Assembly (NCBI GenBank): GCA_009787485.1
Contig: WQWP01000010.1
Location: 1 to 30,163, forward strand
Direction of reading: 5' to 3'
DNA from: Lentimicrobiaceae bacterium
Lineage (GTDB): Bacteria > Bacteroidota > Bacteroidia > Bacteroidales > WCHB1-69
DNA: 30,163 nt
Shown: positions 1-7,479 of the stretch, in pieces
How positions within the stretch are numbered: position 1 is the stretch's first letter
Layout of the letters: every line of letters starts with the position of its first letter
The notes under the pieces: model-generated
What the model was told of the DNA's origin: nothing
Database searches by the model: none
Seen by the model: the letters and a program-made list of their open reading frames with translations, nothing else
Made by a program: the position numbers and the translations under genes

Positions 1-210
1 GCAATGGTTTGCTCTTTGTCGGCAATCGTTTGCTCTTTGTCGGCAATCGTTTGCTCTTTGTCGGCAATCGTTTGCTCTTTGTCGGCAATCGTTTGCTCTT
101 TGTCGGCAATGGTTTGCTCTTTGTCGGCAATGGTTTGCTCTTTGTCGGCAATGGTTTGCTCTTTGTCGGCAATGGTTTGCTCTTTTTCAGCAATCATTAG
201 CTCTTTCTCC
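1..210. repeat. 21-bp tandem repeat encoding DKEQTIA heptads
   Basis: Eight consecutive 21-bp units (1-168) have the form GCAATSGTTTGCTCTTTGTCG, followed by a unit at 169-189 diverging at its end and a more diverged one at 190-210. The only difference among the eight is position 6: G in unit 1, C in units 2-5, G in units 6-8. On the coding (reverse) strand this is ACC versus ACG for threonine, so every unit encodes the same heptad. The array may continue left of the window. Confidence 0.97.
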
Positions 211-983
211 ATGAGAAGTTTACTTTTTGCTTCAATCTTGCGCTCTTTGTCTTGAAGTTCCTTTATAACATCTTCTTCCAACTCCATGGCGCGCCTTTGT
301 TTCGGGTCTTCCATGGCTTTGCGCAAACGACGGATAATTTGTTGATATTCTTCAGGATAATTATCTTCATCTACATCCAAAATATATTTGTTCATCAGAT
401 TGCTTTGGTCGAATATGCTCAGTATCTTTTCCAGATCGTTTCTACGGCGCTTTTTCAACTGCCGGATTTGCACAATCCACGAGCGGTGATGAAGCCCCGC
501 AACAAACTCTCCTGTAGCAGGAAACTCATCGCCGGTATAAGCATCTTGTACCTTGTAATCCACTTTCAAAACCGGACGTTTGGGTAAATCCATTCCGTAA
601 TCAAGAAAATAGATGCAGTAAATTTGACGAGCTTTCTCCGGATCATTATCATAACTATTGTCAGGGTTTTGGTAGTGAAGCCCCATGTAGCGTCGAAAGC
701 GCATCAAATCGGACAAATATTTGGCTTTTTGGAGTTCAATAATCACCGTTTTGAAACCCGTTTCGGTTTCAATTTTTGCTGAAAAGTCGAGCCGGCAAAC
801 AGTTAGCGGCATCCTTTCCTTTTCCTGAGGCGGCGGCTGAATTTCCACGATATGCTCATGGGCGCTGAACCCCAGCTCCGTTATATTTTCGCCAATAATA
901 GCAGAAAGAAAGAGTTTGGCTACCTTGTTGTCTTCAAGCATGTATTTAAACACTACGTCGTATATGGGGTTGGCTATATGCAT
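1..983 (-). CDS. Rpn-like PD-(D/E)XK nuclease / putative transposase family protein, C-terminus cut by window edge
   Basis: The reverse strand reads open from an ATG at 983 to the window edge, about 327 residues without a stop. It begins MHIANPIYDVVFKYMLEDNK, typical of the Rpn/PD-(D/E)XK 'nuclease family transposase' group common in Bacteroidota, in which E. coli relatives (RpnA-E) are DNA endonucleases that promote RecA-independent recombination. The likely nuclease core is visible as D66 (RLDFSAK) followed by E83-x-Q85-K86 (IIELQKAKY). Residues about 240-327 are highly charged and predicted coiled coil, ending in about eight identical DKEQTIA heptads preceded by AEKEQTIA. The start is supported by a TATTTTTG box at 1015-1022 on the same strand. 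Whether it acts as nuclease, transposase or something else is inference from the family. The gene's end is outside the window. Confidence 0.85.
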   Translation of the reverse strand, partial: MHIANPIYDVVFKYMLEDNKVAKLFLSAIIGENITELGFSAHEHIVEIQPPPQEKERMPLTVCRLDFSAKIETETGFKTVIIELQKAKYLSDLMRFRRYMGLHYQNPDNSYDNDPEKARQIYCIYFLDYGMDLPKRPVLKVDYKVQDAYTGDEFPATGEFVAGLHHRSWIVQIRQLKKRRRNDLEKILSIFDQSNLMNKYILDVDEDNYPEEYQQIIRRLRKAMEDPKQRRAMELEEDVIKELQDKERKIEAKSKLLMEKELMIAEKEQTIADKEQTIADKEQTIADKEQTIADKEQTIADKEQTIADKEQTIADKEQTIADKEQTI

Positions 984-1014
984 ACCTTTGTTTTTATGTT
1001 TTTATCTCACGCCG

Positions 1015-1022
1015 CAAAAATA
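1015..1022 (-). promoter_or_regulatory. Predicted -7 promoter box of the Rpn-like gene
   Basis: Reverse-strand TATTTTTG matches the Bacteroidota TAnnTTTG -7 element and is followed by GCGGCG, about 31 bases before the ATG at 983. A TTTG lies upstream at 1037-1040 but only 14 bases away, shorter than the usual 17-21, so the -33 part is uncertain. Confidence 0.5.
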
Positions 1023-1174
1023 AAATAATTTTCATACAAAATTCATTTTTTGAAAATTATTTTTCTAAAAATCAACGAGTTAAAAATTACAAAAAAGTAA
1101 AAACGACGCAGATTTTGAGGAGAAATGTACATTAACAGGCAGGTAATGCAGAAAAAACAGAGTTTTCCTCACTG

Positions 1175-1209
1175 GTTTGAGATTCCGAGCGAAGCGAGGA
1201 ATCTCAAAC
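1175..1209. repeat. Hairpin with GAGCGAAGCGA loop (dispersed-repeat type)
   Basis: The arms GTTTGAGATTCC (1175-1186) and GGAATCTCAAAC (1198-1209) are perfect complements around the 11-base loop GAGCGAAGCGA. Sequences with this GAGCGAAGCGAGGAATCTC core are, as far as I recall, dispersed in Bacteroidota genomes. There is no T-run following, so a simple intrinsic terminator is not indicated. Confidence 0.75.
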
Positions 1210-1264
1210 AATTCACCAAATATTTACGTATAAACCAAGATGTCAAAGAACGCTTTTTTAGTGG

Positions 1265-1308
1265 TTAGTGATTAATCATTAATCACTAATCATTAATCAT
1301 TAATTAAT
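1265..1308. repeat. AT-rich palindrome plus short direct repeats
   Basis: TTAGTGATTAAT (1265-1276) and ATTAATCACTAA (1278-1289) are perfect complements around one C. They are followed by repeated ATCATTA units up to 1308. Such low-complexity TTAGTGATTA tracts are often seen between genes in this phylum; function unknown. Confidence 0.7.
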
Positions 1309-1406
1309 CTACTGCTTGTGGGTTGGTGAAATTATTTGATAACCTTACGCCAGCAAAAGTATAATTATGTACACATCATAAACCAACCTTTTCTCACATT
1401 TTTTTT

Positions 1407-1415
1407 ATTTCTTTG
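1407..1415 (+). promoter_or_regulatory. Possible -7 box of the OPT transporter
   Basis: ATTTCTTTG at 1407-1415 resembles TAnnTTTG with one mismatch and lies 25 bases before the ATG at 1441. No clear -33 element; weak prediction. Confidence 0.3.
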
Positions 1416-1440
1416 CACGTAACATTAAAAACCATTTTTT

Positions 1441-3438
1441 ATGACCGAAAAAAATCTACCCATTGAAGAACAGGAAATTCATCTGCCCGACAATGCCTAC
1501 ACTGAGTTGAAAGAGGGCGAGAGCTACAACCCCATTTTACTAAGCCACAAAAAATACCCCGAAATAAACGGCTGGACCGTAATATGGGGTATCCTGATGG
1601 CAATCATCTTTTCTGCCGCTACTGCTTACTCCGGCTTGCGTTTCGGGCAAGTGTTCGAAGCGGCCATTCCTATTGCCATTATTGCCGTGGGCATCTCCAC
1701 ATTGGCACGAAGAAAAAGCCCGTTGTCCGAAAATGTTATTATTCAATCTATCGGATCCAGTTCGGGATTGATTGTGGCGGGCGCTATTTTTACGTTGCCT
1801 GCTATTTACATTATTAAAGAAACCGACCCTGTGCTGGGCGCGGAAATTCAGGTAAATTTCTTCCAAATTTTCTTAGCTTCGTTATTTGGCGGCTGCTTGG
1901 GAGTGTTGTTTCTCATCCCATTCCGTAAATATTTTGTTTCCGAAATGCATGGCAAATACCCGTTTCCCGAGGCTACCGCTACCACCGAAATTTTGGTATC
2001 GGGCGCCAAAGGAGGCAGTCAGGCTAAATTATTGTTAATAGCCGGCGCCATTGGCGGTATTTACGATTTTTTGATGACCAACTTTCAACTTTGGGCTGAA
2101 AATATCACTTCGCGCATGACCGCCTGGGGCACAGAATTGGCAACCAATTACAAGTTTGTGTTTAAAATGAACGCCGGCTCCATTCTGCTGGGTACCGGAT
2201 TTCTTATCGGATTAAAATACACGACCATTATTTGTGCAGGCTCTTTCTTGTCGTGGTGGTTTGTAGTGCCATTATTAGGTCAGTACGGTGTTCTGCCGGA
2301 CGGCACACTCATGAGCACACTGCAACCTGAAGCTATATTTACGAATTTCGTGCGCTACATCGGTATTGGCGGTATTGCTATGGCGGGAATTATCGGCGTA
2401 ATTAAATCTGCCGGTGTAATCAAACGCTCGTTCGGAGTGGTATTTGCTTCACAAAAAAAGGCTACCGATGATCAAACCAAAGTAGTTCGTACACAAAGAG
2501 ATATTTCCATGCGCATTATTCTTTTCGGATTTTTGGGTGTAGCTATCATGATTGCTATATTTTTCTTTACCGGCGGACTCTCCATGACACTGCCCCAAGT
2601 ATTGGTAGGCTTGTTCGTTATTTTTATATTTGCATTTTTGTTTACCACCGTTGCCGCAACTGCCATTGCCACAGTAGGAACTAACCCTGTTTCCGGAATG
2701 ACCATGATGACGTTGATTTTGTCATCGTTTATTCTTTCGGCAGTAGGATTGCAAGGCGGCACCGGAATCATCACAGCATTGATCGTGGGCGGAATTGTGT
2801 GCTCGGCTTTAGCCATGGCCGGCGGTTTCATCACCGACTTAAAAGTGGGCTACTGGATTGGAGCTACGCCTATCAAACAGCAAGCATTGAAATTTGTAGG
2901 CATATTAGTTTCTGCTTTAACGGTAGGCGCCGTAATCATGATTCTTTCCAAAGCTTATGGCTATACCGGTGAAAATGCGTTAGTTGCACCACAAGCCAAC
3001 GCTATGGCTGCCATCATTAAGCCTTTGATGTTTGGCGGACAAACGCCGTGGCTGCTCTACATTATCGGCGCTATTTTAGCCATTGTGTTAGACCGCATCG
3101 GTATTCCGGCATTGGCGTTCTCGTTGGGAATGTTCATTCCGTTGCAGTTAAATATTCCGTTGTTAGTAGGCGGAGCTATCGCATGGTTCGTGAGCACTAG
3201 AAGCAAAGATGAGTTAATTAACAAAGCACGCAAAGAAAAGGCAACCCTCATAGCTTCCGGCTTATTGGCAGGTGGTGCCATTTTCGGGGTCATCAGCGCC
3301 ATTTTGAAATACGCAGGCGCCGAATCCGAAATGCCAGCGTCTTACATTAACTCCATGCCGTTTAATGTATTAGCTATTGTGATGTTTGTGGGATTGTGCA
3401 CTTATTTAATTTGGCATTCAAAAGTAAAAAAAGCATAA
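1441..3438 (+). CDS. OPT/YSL family transporter
   Basis: A 665-residue inner-membrane protein with about 14-16 hydrophobic segments after a hydrophilic N-terminus of some 45 residues. The family motifs are visible: EMHGKYPFPEATA (around residue 173) and GTNPVSGMT (N415-P416), characteristic of the prokaryotic OPT group (TIGR00733-like). OPT proteins import oligopeptides or, in the YSL branch, metal chelates; the substrate of bacterial members is mostly unestablished, so none is assigned. The first ATG is taken as start because it lies 25 bases after a promoter-like box and the protein has normal family length. yraN follows after 19 bases, so the two may be co-transcribed. Confidence 0.93.
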   Translation: MTEKNLPIEEQEIHLPDNAYTELKEGESYNPILLSHKKYPEINGWTVIWGILMAIIFSAATAYSGLRFGQVFEAAIPIAIIAVGISTLARRKSPLSENVIIQSIGSSSGLIVAGAIFTLPAIYIIKETDPVLGAEIQVNFFQIFLASLFGGCLGVLFLIPFRKYFVSEMHGKYPFPEATATTEILVSGAKGGSQAKLLLIAGAIGGIYDFLMTNFQLWAENITSRMTAWGTELATNYKFVFKMNAGSILLGTGFLIGLKYTTIICAGSFLSWWFVVPLLGQYGVLPDGTLMSTLQPEAIFTNFVRYIGIGGIAMAGIIGVIKSAGVIKRSFGVVFASQKKATDDQTKVVRTQRDISMRIILFGFLGVAIMIAIFFFTGGLSMTLPQVLVGLFVIFIFAFLFTTVAATAIATVGTNPVSGMTMMTLILSSFILSAVGLQGGTGIITALIVGGIVCSALAMAGGFITDLKVGYWIGATPIKQQALKFVGILVSALTVGAVIMILSKAYGYTGENALVAPQANAMAAIIKPLMFGGQTPWLLYIIGAILAIVLDRIGIPALAFSLGMFIPLQLNIPLLVGGAIAWFVSTRSKDELINKARKEKATLIASGLLAGGAIFGVISAILKYAGAESEMPASYINSMPFNVLAIVMFVGLCTYLIWHSKVKKA

Positions 3439-3457
3439 CTTTAAAAATCAGAGAAAT

Positions 3458-3820
3458 ATGACAGACAAACAAGAATTTGGACGCAGGGGCGAGGAACTCG
3501 CCCTTGCGTTTTATCAAGAGAGCCAATATGTCATTTTAGAAAAAAATTGGCAATCGGGTCATTTAGAAGTGGATATCATTGCAAAAAATGAGGAAACTAT
3601 TGTTTTTTGTGAAGTAAAAACGCGCTCGGGCAATGCGTTTGGCGAGCCGCAGCAATCGGTTACCCCACAAAAACAGCGTAATATCATTCGCGCTGCAAAT
3701 TATTATGTGTTAAAACATCAGATCTCGTTAGAGGTGCGGTTTGATATAATCGCTATTACTTTTAACGGAGAGGAATATACGTTAGAGTGTATTCCTTATG
3801 CGTTTACGCCGAAGTGGTGA
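3458..3820 (+). CDS. yraN: YraN/UPF0102 family endonuclease-like protein
   Basis: A 120-residue protein matching the whole UPF0102 family in length. It starts with the conserved GRRGEELALAFY block (residues 8-19), followed by the PD-(D/E)XK-type core: E37-V-D39 in GHLEVDII, and E52-V-K54 in VFCEVKTRSG. Members resemble Holliday-junction resolvases and small nucleases; their cellular role is not settled. An AGAGAA stretch precedes the ATG, a possible weak ribosome binding site. It sits 19 bases after the transporter. Its last 25 bases are overlapped on the other strand by the Fic remnant. Confidence 0.93.
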   Translation: MTDKQEFGRRGEELALAFYQESQYVILEKNWQSGHLEVDIIAKNEETIVFCEVKTRSGNAFGEPQQSVTPQKQRNIIRAANYYVLKHQISLEVRFDIIAITFNGEEYTLECIPYAFTPKW

Positions 3821-3950
3821 AATACCGGTAAATCAAACATCGTCAAAATATAATTCATCAATAATCGGCTTGTACGTCCGTTGCCGTCTGCAAAAGGATG
3901 TATGCTCACAATGCCGTATTGCAGACCCATAATGCCCCGCCTGCGCCAAT
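3796..3950 (-). pseudogene. Remnant of a Fic-domain gene
   Basis: Reading the reverse strand gives GIMGLQYGIVSIHPFADGNG directly followed by RTSRLLMNYILTMFDLPVFH and a stop at 3796-3798. This contains the complete Fic active-site motif HPFxxGNGR and the helix after it. Fic proteins transfer AMP or related groups onto target proteins, or act as toxins. A normal Fic domain is well over 100 residues and needs several helices before the motif. Here the frame preceding the motif reaches the TAG stop of fabZ at 3961-3963 within about 25 residues, and no start codon with sensible sequence is present. I read this as a fragment left by deletion, overlapping the 3' end of yraN. Confidence 0.75.
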
Positions 3951-3960
3951 CCCCGGCGCA

Positions 3961-4398
3961 CTACAGTTTCTCATTATCCACCAATGCAAACGTAAACTTC
4001 CCCGAAGCACACAACTCGTTTCTTGCATGCACAAACGCTTCTACAAAAAAAATCAACGCACGTCGGTTGTAAATGTATGCCGTAATTTCTAAAGTATCAT
4101 TCTGTAACACAGTGCGTTTGAAGCGCACTTCGGTCATGCCGGTAAAAAATGGAGTGCGACCTACCAGTTCTTCTTTCATGAGTATGGCGGCAGATTGTCC
4201 CATCATTTCACACAAAATAACGCCCGGAACTACCGGATTGCCCGGAAAATGTCCTTGCAAAAAATATTCGTTGCCTGTAACAAAATAAGTAGCTTTTGCA
4301 ATGCTGTTGCCATTTTCATCTTCCATAACATTCACTTCATCAATCAACAACATCGGTTCGCGATGAGGAAGGAATTTTTTGATATCTTCTCTATTCAT
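3961..4398 (-). CDS. fabZ: 3-hydroxyacyl-[acyl-carrier-protein] dehydratase, FabZ type
   Basis: A 145-residue hot-dog fold protein that removes water from 3-hydroxyacyl-ACP in fatty acid elongation. The opening IKKFLPHREPMLLID is the FabZ signature. The catalytic pair is visible: H50 in GHFPGNPVVPGV and E64 in LCEMMGQSA. In many Bacteroidota FabZ is fused to LpxC; this is a free-standing copy, so the genome probably has a second one. It is the last gene of fabH-fabF-fabZ, 6 bases after fabF, implying one transcript and coupled translation. This copy could instead serve a specialised fatty acid or polyene pathway, but no extra tailoring genes are present. Confidence 0.93.
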   Translation of the reverse strand: MNREDIKKFLPHREPMLLIDEVNVMEDENGNSIAKATYFVTGNEYFLQGHFPGNPVVPGVILCEMMGQSAAILMKEELVGRTPFFTGMTEVRFKRTVLQNDTLEITAYIYNRRALIFFVEAFVHARNELCASGKFTFALVDNEKL

Positions 4399-4404
4399 AA
4401 TCGT

Positions 4405-5631
4405 TTAATACTTTCTAAAGGTTACACATCCATTATGTCCGCCAAAACCAAGCGAGTTGGAAAATGCAATTGTTATGTCGGTTTTTCTTGCAGTGTGAGG
4501 TACATAATCCAGATCGCATTCCGGATCGGGGCAGTCTAATCCGATAGTGGGCGGCACGATGCCGTTTTTCAGCGCCAATACCGAAGCAATGCCCTCAAAG
4601 CCGCCGGCTGCGCCCAATGCATGCCCTGTCATTGATTTATTGCTTGTAACCAGAACTTTGCGAGCAGTTTCTTTGCCAAAAGCCAATTTAATGGCAAGGG
4701 TTTCGATTTTATCATTTAAGGGAGTTCCTGTGCCGTGCGCGTTCACATGAATCACATCTTCGGGTGTTAAGTTCGCTTCATCGGCGGCAAATTTCATGGC
4801 ATTGGCGGCACATATACCATTGGGCAGAGGCGCTGTAAGGTGGTAAGCATCACAGGTATTGCCGTATCCAACCACTTCGGCGTAAATCTGCACGCCACGC
4901 TCTTGGGCATGCTCTAACTCTTCTAAAATGAGGATGCCGGCGCCTTCTCCCAGTACAAATCCCAAACGCCTGCTATCGAAAGGCAGCGATGCCAATTTCG
5001 GGTCTTCCACTTTGGTGAGCGCCTTAGCATTAGCAAATCCGTTAATCGCCAATTCGTGTACCGCTGCTTCAGCGCCTCCGGTAATGATGGCATCTGCGTA
5101 GCCGTGCTTAATGGCGCGAAAAGCTTCGCCAATTGCGTGTGTTGCTGTAGCACAGGCTGTTACTACAGGCAGCGTAGGGCCTTGCGCATGATGCGCAATC
5201 GCCACATTTCCTGCTGCAATATTGGCAATCATCATCGGGATGAATAATGGAGAGACCCATTGCCCGCCCTCTTCCAGCATCTTCTGTGTTTGTGCTACAA
5301 AGGTATCCATGCCGCCCACGCCCGAGCCTATATAAACGCCGAGGCGCTCCGGTGCCACAACAAGCTTACTGTCCTCCATCGCTTGTTTGGCTGCAATTAA
5401 CGCATATTGCGTGTATTTATCCGTTCTCCGGATCGTAGATGGGTCTAAGCCTAATTCTTTAGGATCATAATTCTTGACTTCGGCTGCAATCTTTACCGGA
5501 AGTTTCGAGATATCAATATTTTTGATATAATCAATTCCGGAAACGCCATCTGCTAAATTGTTCCAAAATGTTTCCACATCATTCCCCAGCGGCGAAATTA
5601 CGCCCATACCGGTTACTACTACTCTTTTCAT
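4405..5631 (-). CDS. fabF: Beta-ketoacyl-[acyl-carrier-protein] synthase II
   Basis: A 408-residue condensing enzyme that extends acyl-ACP with malonyl-ACP. The Cys-His-His triad is complete: C160 in VVTACATATHAIGEA, H299 in NAHGTGTPLND and H337 in KSMTGHALGAAGG. The N-terminus (MKRVVVTGMGVISPLGND) and the C-terminal glycine-rich SNSLGFGGHNG block are those of FabF, and length is normal. It lies between fabH (37 bases upstream) and fabZ (6 bases downstream). Chain-length initiating factor-type paralogues lack the cysteine, so this is the active form. Confidence 0.96.
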   Translation of the reverse strand: MKRVVVTGMGVISPLGNDVETFWNNLADGVSGIDYIKNIDISKLPVKIAAEVKNYDPKELGLDPSTIRRTDKYTQYALIAAKQAMEDSKLVVAPERLGVYIGSGVGGMDTFVAQTQKMLEEGGQWVSPLFIPMMIANIAAGNVAIAHHAQGPTLPVVTACATATHAIGEAFRAIKHGYADAIITGGAEAAVHELAINGFANAKALTKVEDPKLASLPFDSRRLGFVLGEGAGILILEELEHAQERGVQIYAEVVGYGNTCDAYHLTAPLPNGICAANAMKFAADEANLTPEDVIHVNAHGTGTPLNDKIETLAIKLAFGKETARKVLVTSNKSMTGHALGAAGGFEGIASVLALKNGIVPPTIGLDCPDPECDLDYVPHTARKTDITIAFSNSLGFGGHNGCVTFRKY

Positions 5632-5668
5632 ACTTAAATTCTTAAATCTTTAAATTTTTTAATCTCTT

Positions 5669-6613
5669 TCACCACTCCATCACACAAGCCCCCGAAGAGA
5701 ACCCAGCCCCAAACGCACTCATTACCAACAAGTCGCCATCTTTCAGTTGCCCGTTTTTATTCATTTCATCTATTAATAATGGAATACTTGCAGAAGAAGT
5801 GTTTCCATATTTGTGAATATTTTTGGGAAATTTTTCCTCTTTTTCGCCTAAATATTCACGTATCGTTTCCATAATTCTTACGTTAGCCTGATGTAACAAA
5901 TAAAACGAGACTTCTTTTTGTGAAACATTTGCCTCGTGCATTACAGCGTTTATATCTTGAATAGAAGCGGTTACTGCCATTTTATATACATCTTTTCCAT
6001 TCATTACCAAGGGAGTAAATGCTTCCTTTTTGCTATAAGGAGTAGATTCCAATTCCCTTTGATAATGCAGTGGTTCAACCGCCGACGTAGTAGAAAGGTG
6101 CATAGATTTTAAGTTATTTCCTCTCGTAACGATCATGGCAGCAGCGCCATCACCAAATAAGATGCTGGTATCGCGAGCGTTCCAATCTACGATTTTAGAT
6201 AGTTCGTCTGCACAAACAATGAGAATATTTTTCACATTTCCGGTATTCAGAAAAGCGTTGGCAACCGACAAGGCATAAATAAAACCGGAGCAAGCGCTAT
6301 TTAAGTCAATACAAGGACATTTTGCTTCTATATCTCCTTGAATGACACAGCTTAAGCCGGGAGTTACATAATGATTTACCACATTTGAGCAAATTAGAAA
6401 ATCAATATCGCCGGCATCCAAATTTGCATCTTCTAATGCTCTTTTACAAGCGGATACACTTAACTCAACTAACGATTCATCAGAAATGATTCGCCGTTGG
6501 GAAATGCCTGTGCGCGTGTATATCCATTCGTGGTTCGTGTCCAAAAATTCAGACAACATATCGTTGGTTACTACTAATGAAGGCAATGCGCTTCCTGTTC
6601 CAATTATTTTCAT
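5669..6613 (-). CDS. fabH: Beta-ketoacyl-[acyl-carrier-protein] synthase III
   Basis: A 314-residue KAS III enzyme that condenses acetyl- or branched acyl-CoA with malonyl-ACP to start fatty acid synthesis. The Cys-His-Asn triad is present: C108 in DLNSACSGFIYAL, H241 in LLHQANVRI and N271 in YGNTSSAS. The C-terminal GAGFSSGACVMEW is standard. It is the first gene of the operon and faces the LytTR gene across a 363-base divergent region. Close relatives make alkylquinolones or start secondary pathways, but the neighbouring fabF and fabZ support primary or membrane-lipid synthesis. Confidence 0.94.
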   Translation of the reverse strand: MKIIGTGSALPSLVVTNDMLSEFLDTNHEWIYTRTGISQRRIISDESLVELSVSACKRALEDANLDAGDIDFLICSNVVNHYVTPGLSCVIQGDIEAKCPCIDLNSACSGFIYALSVANAFLNTGNVKNILIVCADELSKIVDWNARDTSILFGDGAAAMIVTRGNNLKSMHLSTTSAVEPLHYQRELESTPYSKKEAFTPLVMNGKDVYKMAVTASIQDINAVMHEANVSQKEVSFYLLHQANVRIMETIREYLGEKEEKFPKNIHKYGNTSSASIPLLIDEMNKNGQLKDGDLLVMSAFGAGFSSGACVMEW

Positions 6614-6695
6614 AACTATAAACTATGAATTAACTAATTTTTCCGAGTGCAAAAAAAGTAGTCTTAATGATGCTGTTTCCAAAAATGATTTGTTT

Positions 6696-6757
6696 AAATG
6701 TTATAAATGTTAGCAAATGTTAAAAAATGGGGTGAAAAATATAAATATGGGGCGAAA
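6696..6757. promoter_or_regulatory. Phased direct repeats, possible LytTR operator
   Basis: AAATGTTA occurs at 6696-6703, 6705-6712 and 6715-6722, spaced 9 and 10 bases, so on one face of the helix. ATGGGGTGAAA (6727-6737) and ATGGGGCGAAA (6747-6757) are exactly 20 bases apart, two helical turns. LytTR domains usually bind paired direct repeats around a GTT core separated by about two turns. Assignment to the adjacent LytTR protein is inference. Confidence 0.4.
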
Positions 6758-6928
6758 TTCTGTTTTTTTGATATCATAATTTCATAACTTATCCATTTAG
6801 AATAAATAGATATTATATAGATTATTCTACAAAATCCGGTTTCTATTTATTTTATAATAAGCGTATTGCTTTATTCAAATTTCAAAAATGATAAAAACAT
6901 TCTTTCGATTGCAGTTGGGATACAAAAT

Positions 6929-6957
6929 TTTGCCTGATATGAAAATCCATATTTTTG
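6929..6957 (+). promoter_or_regulatory. Predicted promoter of the LytTR gene
   Basis: TTTG (6929-6932) and TATTTTTG (6950-6957), separated by 17 bases, match the Bacteroidota -33/-7 promoter. Transcription would start near 6962, about 15 bases before the ATG at 6977. Confidence 0.65.
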
Positions 6958-6976
6958 CCGCCGCTAAACAAAACAA

Positions 6977-7468
6977 ATGAAGCGGCTAATTTCATCTATT
7001 CTTGCCTGTTTTTACTTTTGGAATTACAAAAATAGTCCCTACTCTAAAAAAAAGAAGAAAGCTATTAAAGGAGAAAAGTATATTCAACGAAAAAAAAGAA
7101 AAACACCTGCAAAAAAAACAGATTTAGTTGTTTTTAAAGATGATAGAGGGATAACTTGCTTCTCTGTACAAATTAATTCACTTTTTTATATTCAATCCGA
7201 TACTAATTACATCACTTTATTTTATTCTTGCCAGGGGAAATTAGATAAATACTTGATGCGCTCTTCGTTAAAAATGGTATTGGAACAAAATTCAAACGAT
7301 AATTTAGTCCGTTGCCACAGATCTTATATCGTTAATTTTGAAAAAGTTAAACTATATAAAAAAGATAAAGAGGGAGGAATAATTGAATTATCACACGACC
7401 AGTTGCCCTCTATACCTGTTTCAAAATCACACTTGGAGAATGTATTACATAAATTTAATATGATATAA
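6977..7468 (+). CDS. Stand-alone LytTR DNA-binding protein
   Basis: A 163-residue protein. Residues 1-47 are strongly basic (runs of K and R) with a short hydrophobic stretch, LISSILACFYFW. Residues about 48-160 form a LytTR domain: a beta-strand start, FYIQSDTNYITLFY, then LVRCHRSYIVNFEKVKLYKKD, which is the diagnostic core, and a final IPVSKSHLENV. There is no response-regulator receiver domain, so if it senses anything it must do so through a partner or its short N-terminus. It may be the first gene of the etfB-etfA-acyl-CoA dehydrogenase transcript (11 bases to etfB), and it faces the fab operon, suggesting a link to acyl metabolism. That link is inference from position only. Confidence 0.88.
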   Translation: MKRLISSILACFYFWNYKNSPYSKKKKKAIKGEKYIQRKKRKTPAKKTDLVVFKDDRGITCFSVQINSLFYIQSDTNYITLFYSCQGKLDKYLMRSSLKMVLEQNSNDNLVRCHRSYIVNFEKVKLYKKDKEGGIIELSHDQLPSIPVSKSHLENVLHKFNMI

Positions 7469-7479
7469 TCTATTTGAAG

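Larger units (their letters stand above)
984..1440. other. Intergenic spacer with short repeats, no gene seen
   Basis: This 457-bp AT-rich stretch separates the divergent Rpn-like and OPT transporter genes. It holds promoter-like boxes at each end, a 12-bp-stem hairpin (1175-1209), and an AT-rich palindromic and direct repeat cluster (1265-1308). I see no convincing coding frame or structural RNA. Confidence 0.7.
6614..6976. other. Divergent regulatory region between fabH and the LytTR gene
   Basis: This 363-bp, very AT-rich stretch carries no credible gene. It holds three AAATGTTA copies (6696-6722), two ATGGGGYGAAA copies 20 bp apart (6727-6757) and a good promoter toward the LytTR gene (6929-6957). 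A fabH promoter must lie near its left end, but I find no perfect -7 box there. Confidence 0.7.

Noticed and set aside
1..210. CRISPR array
   Set aside because: The units are contiguous 21-bp copies without spacers and encode protein heptads.
4..255. Open frames on the forward strand through the 21-bp repeats
   Set aside because: They are repeats of CSLSA-type peptides generated by the array; the reverse frame has a recognisable protein domain continuous with the heptads.
1321..1388. GGTTGGT and ACCAACC as inverted repeat of a mobile element
   Set aside because: Only seven bases, 54 bases apart; likely chance in a spacer.
7474..7479. TTG start for EtfB
   Set aside because: The ATG two codons later gives the conserved MRILVLAKQVPDT start.
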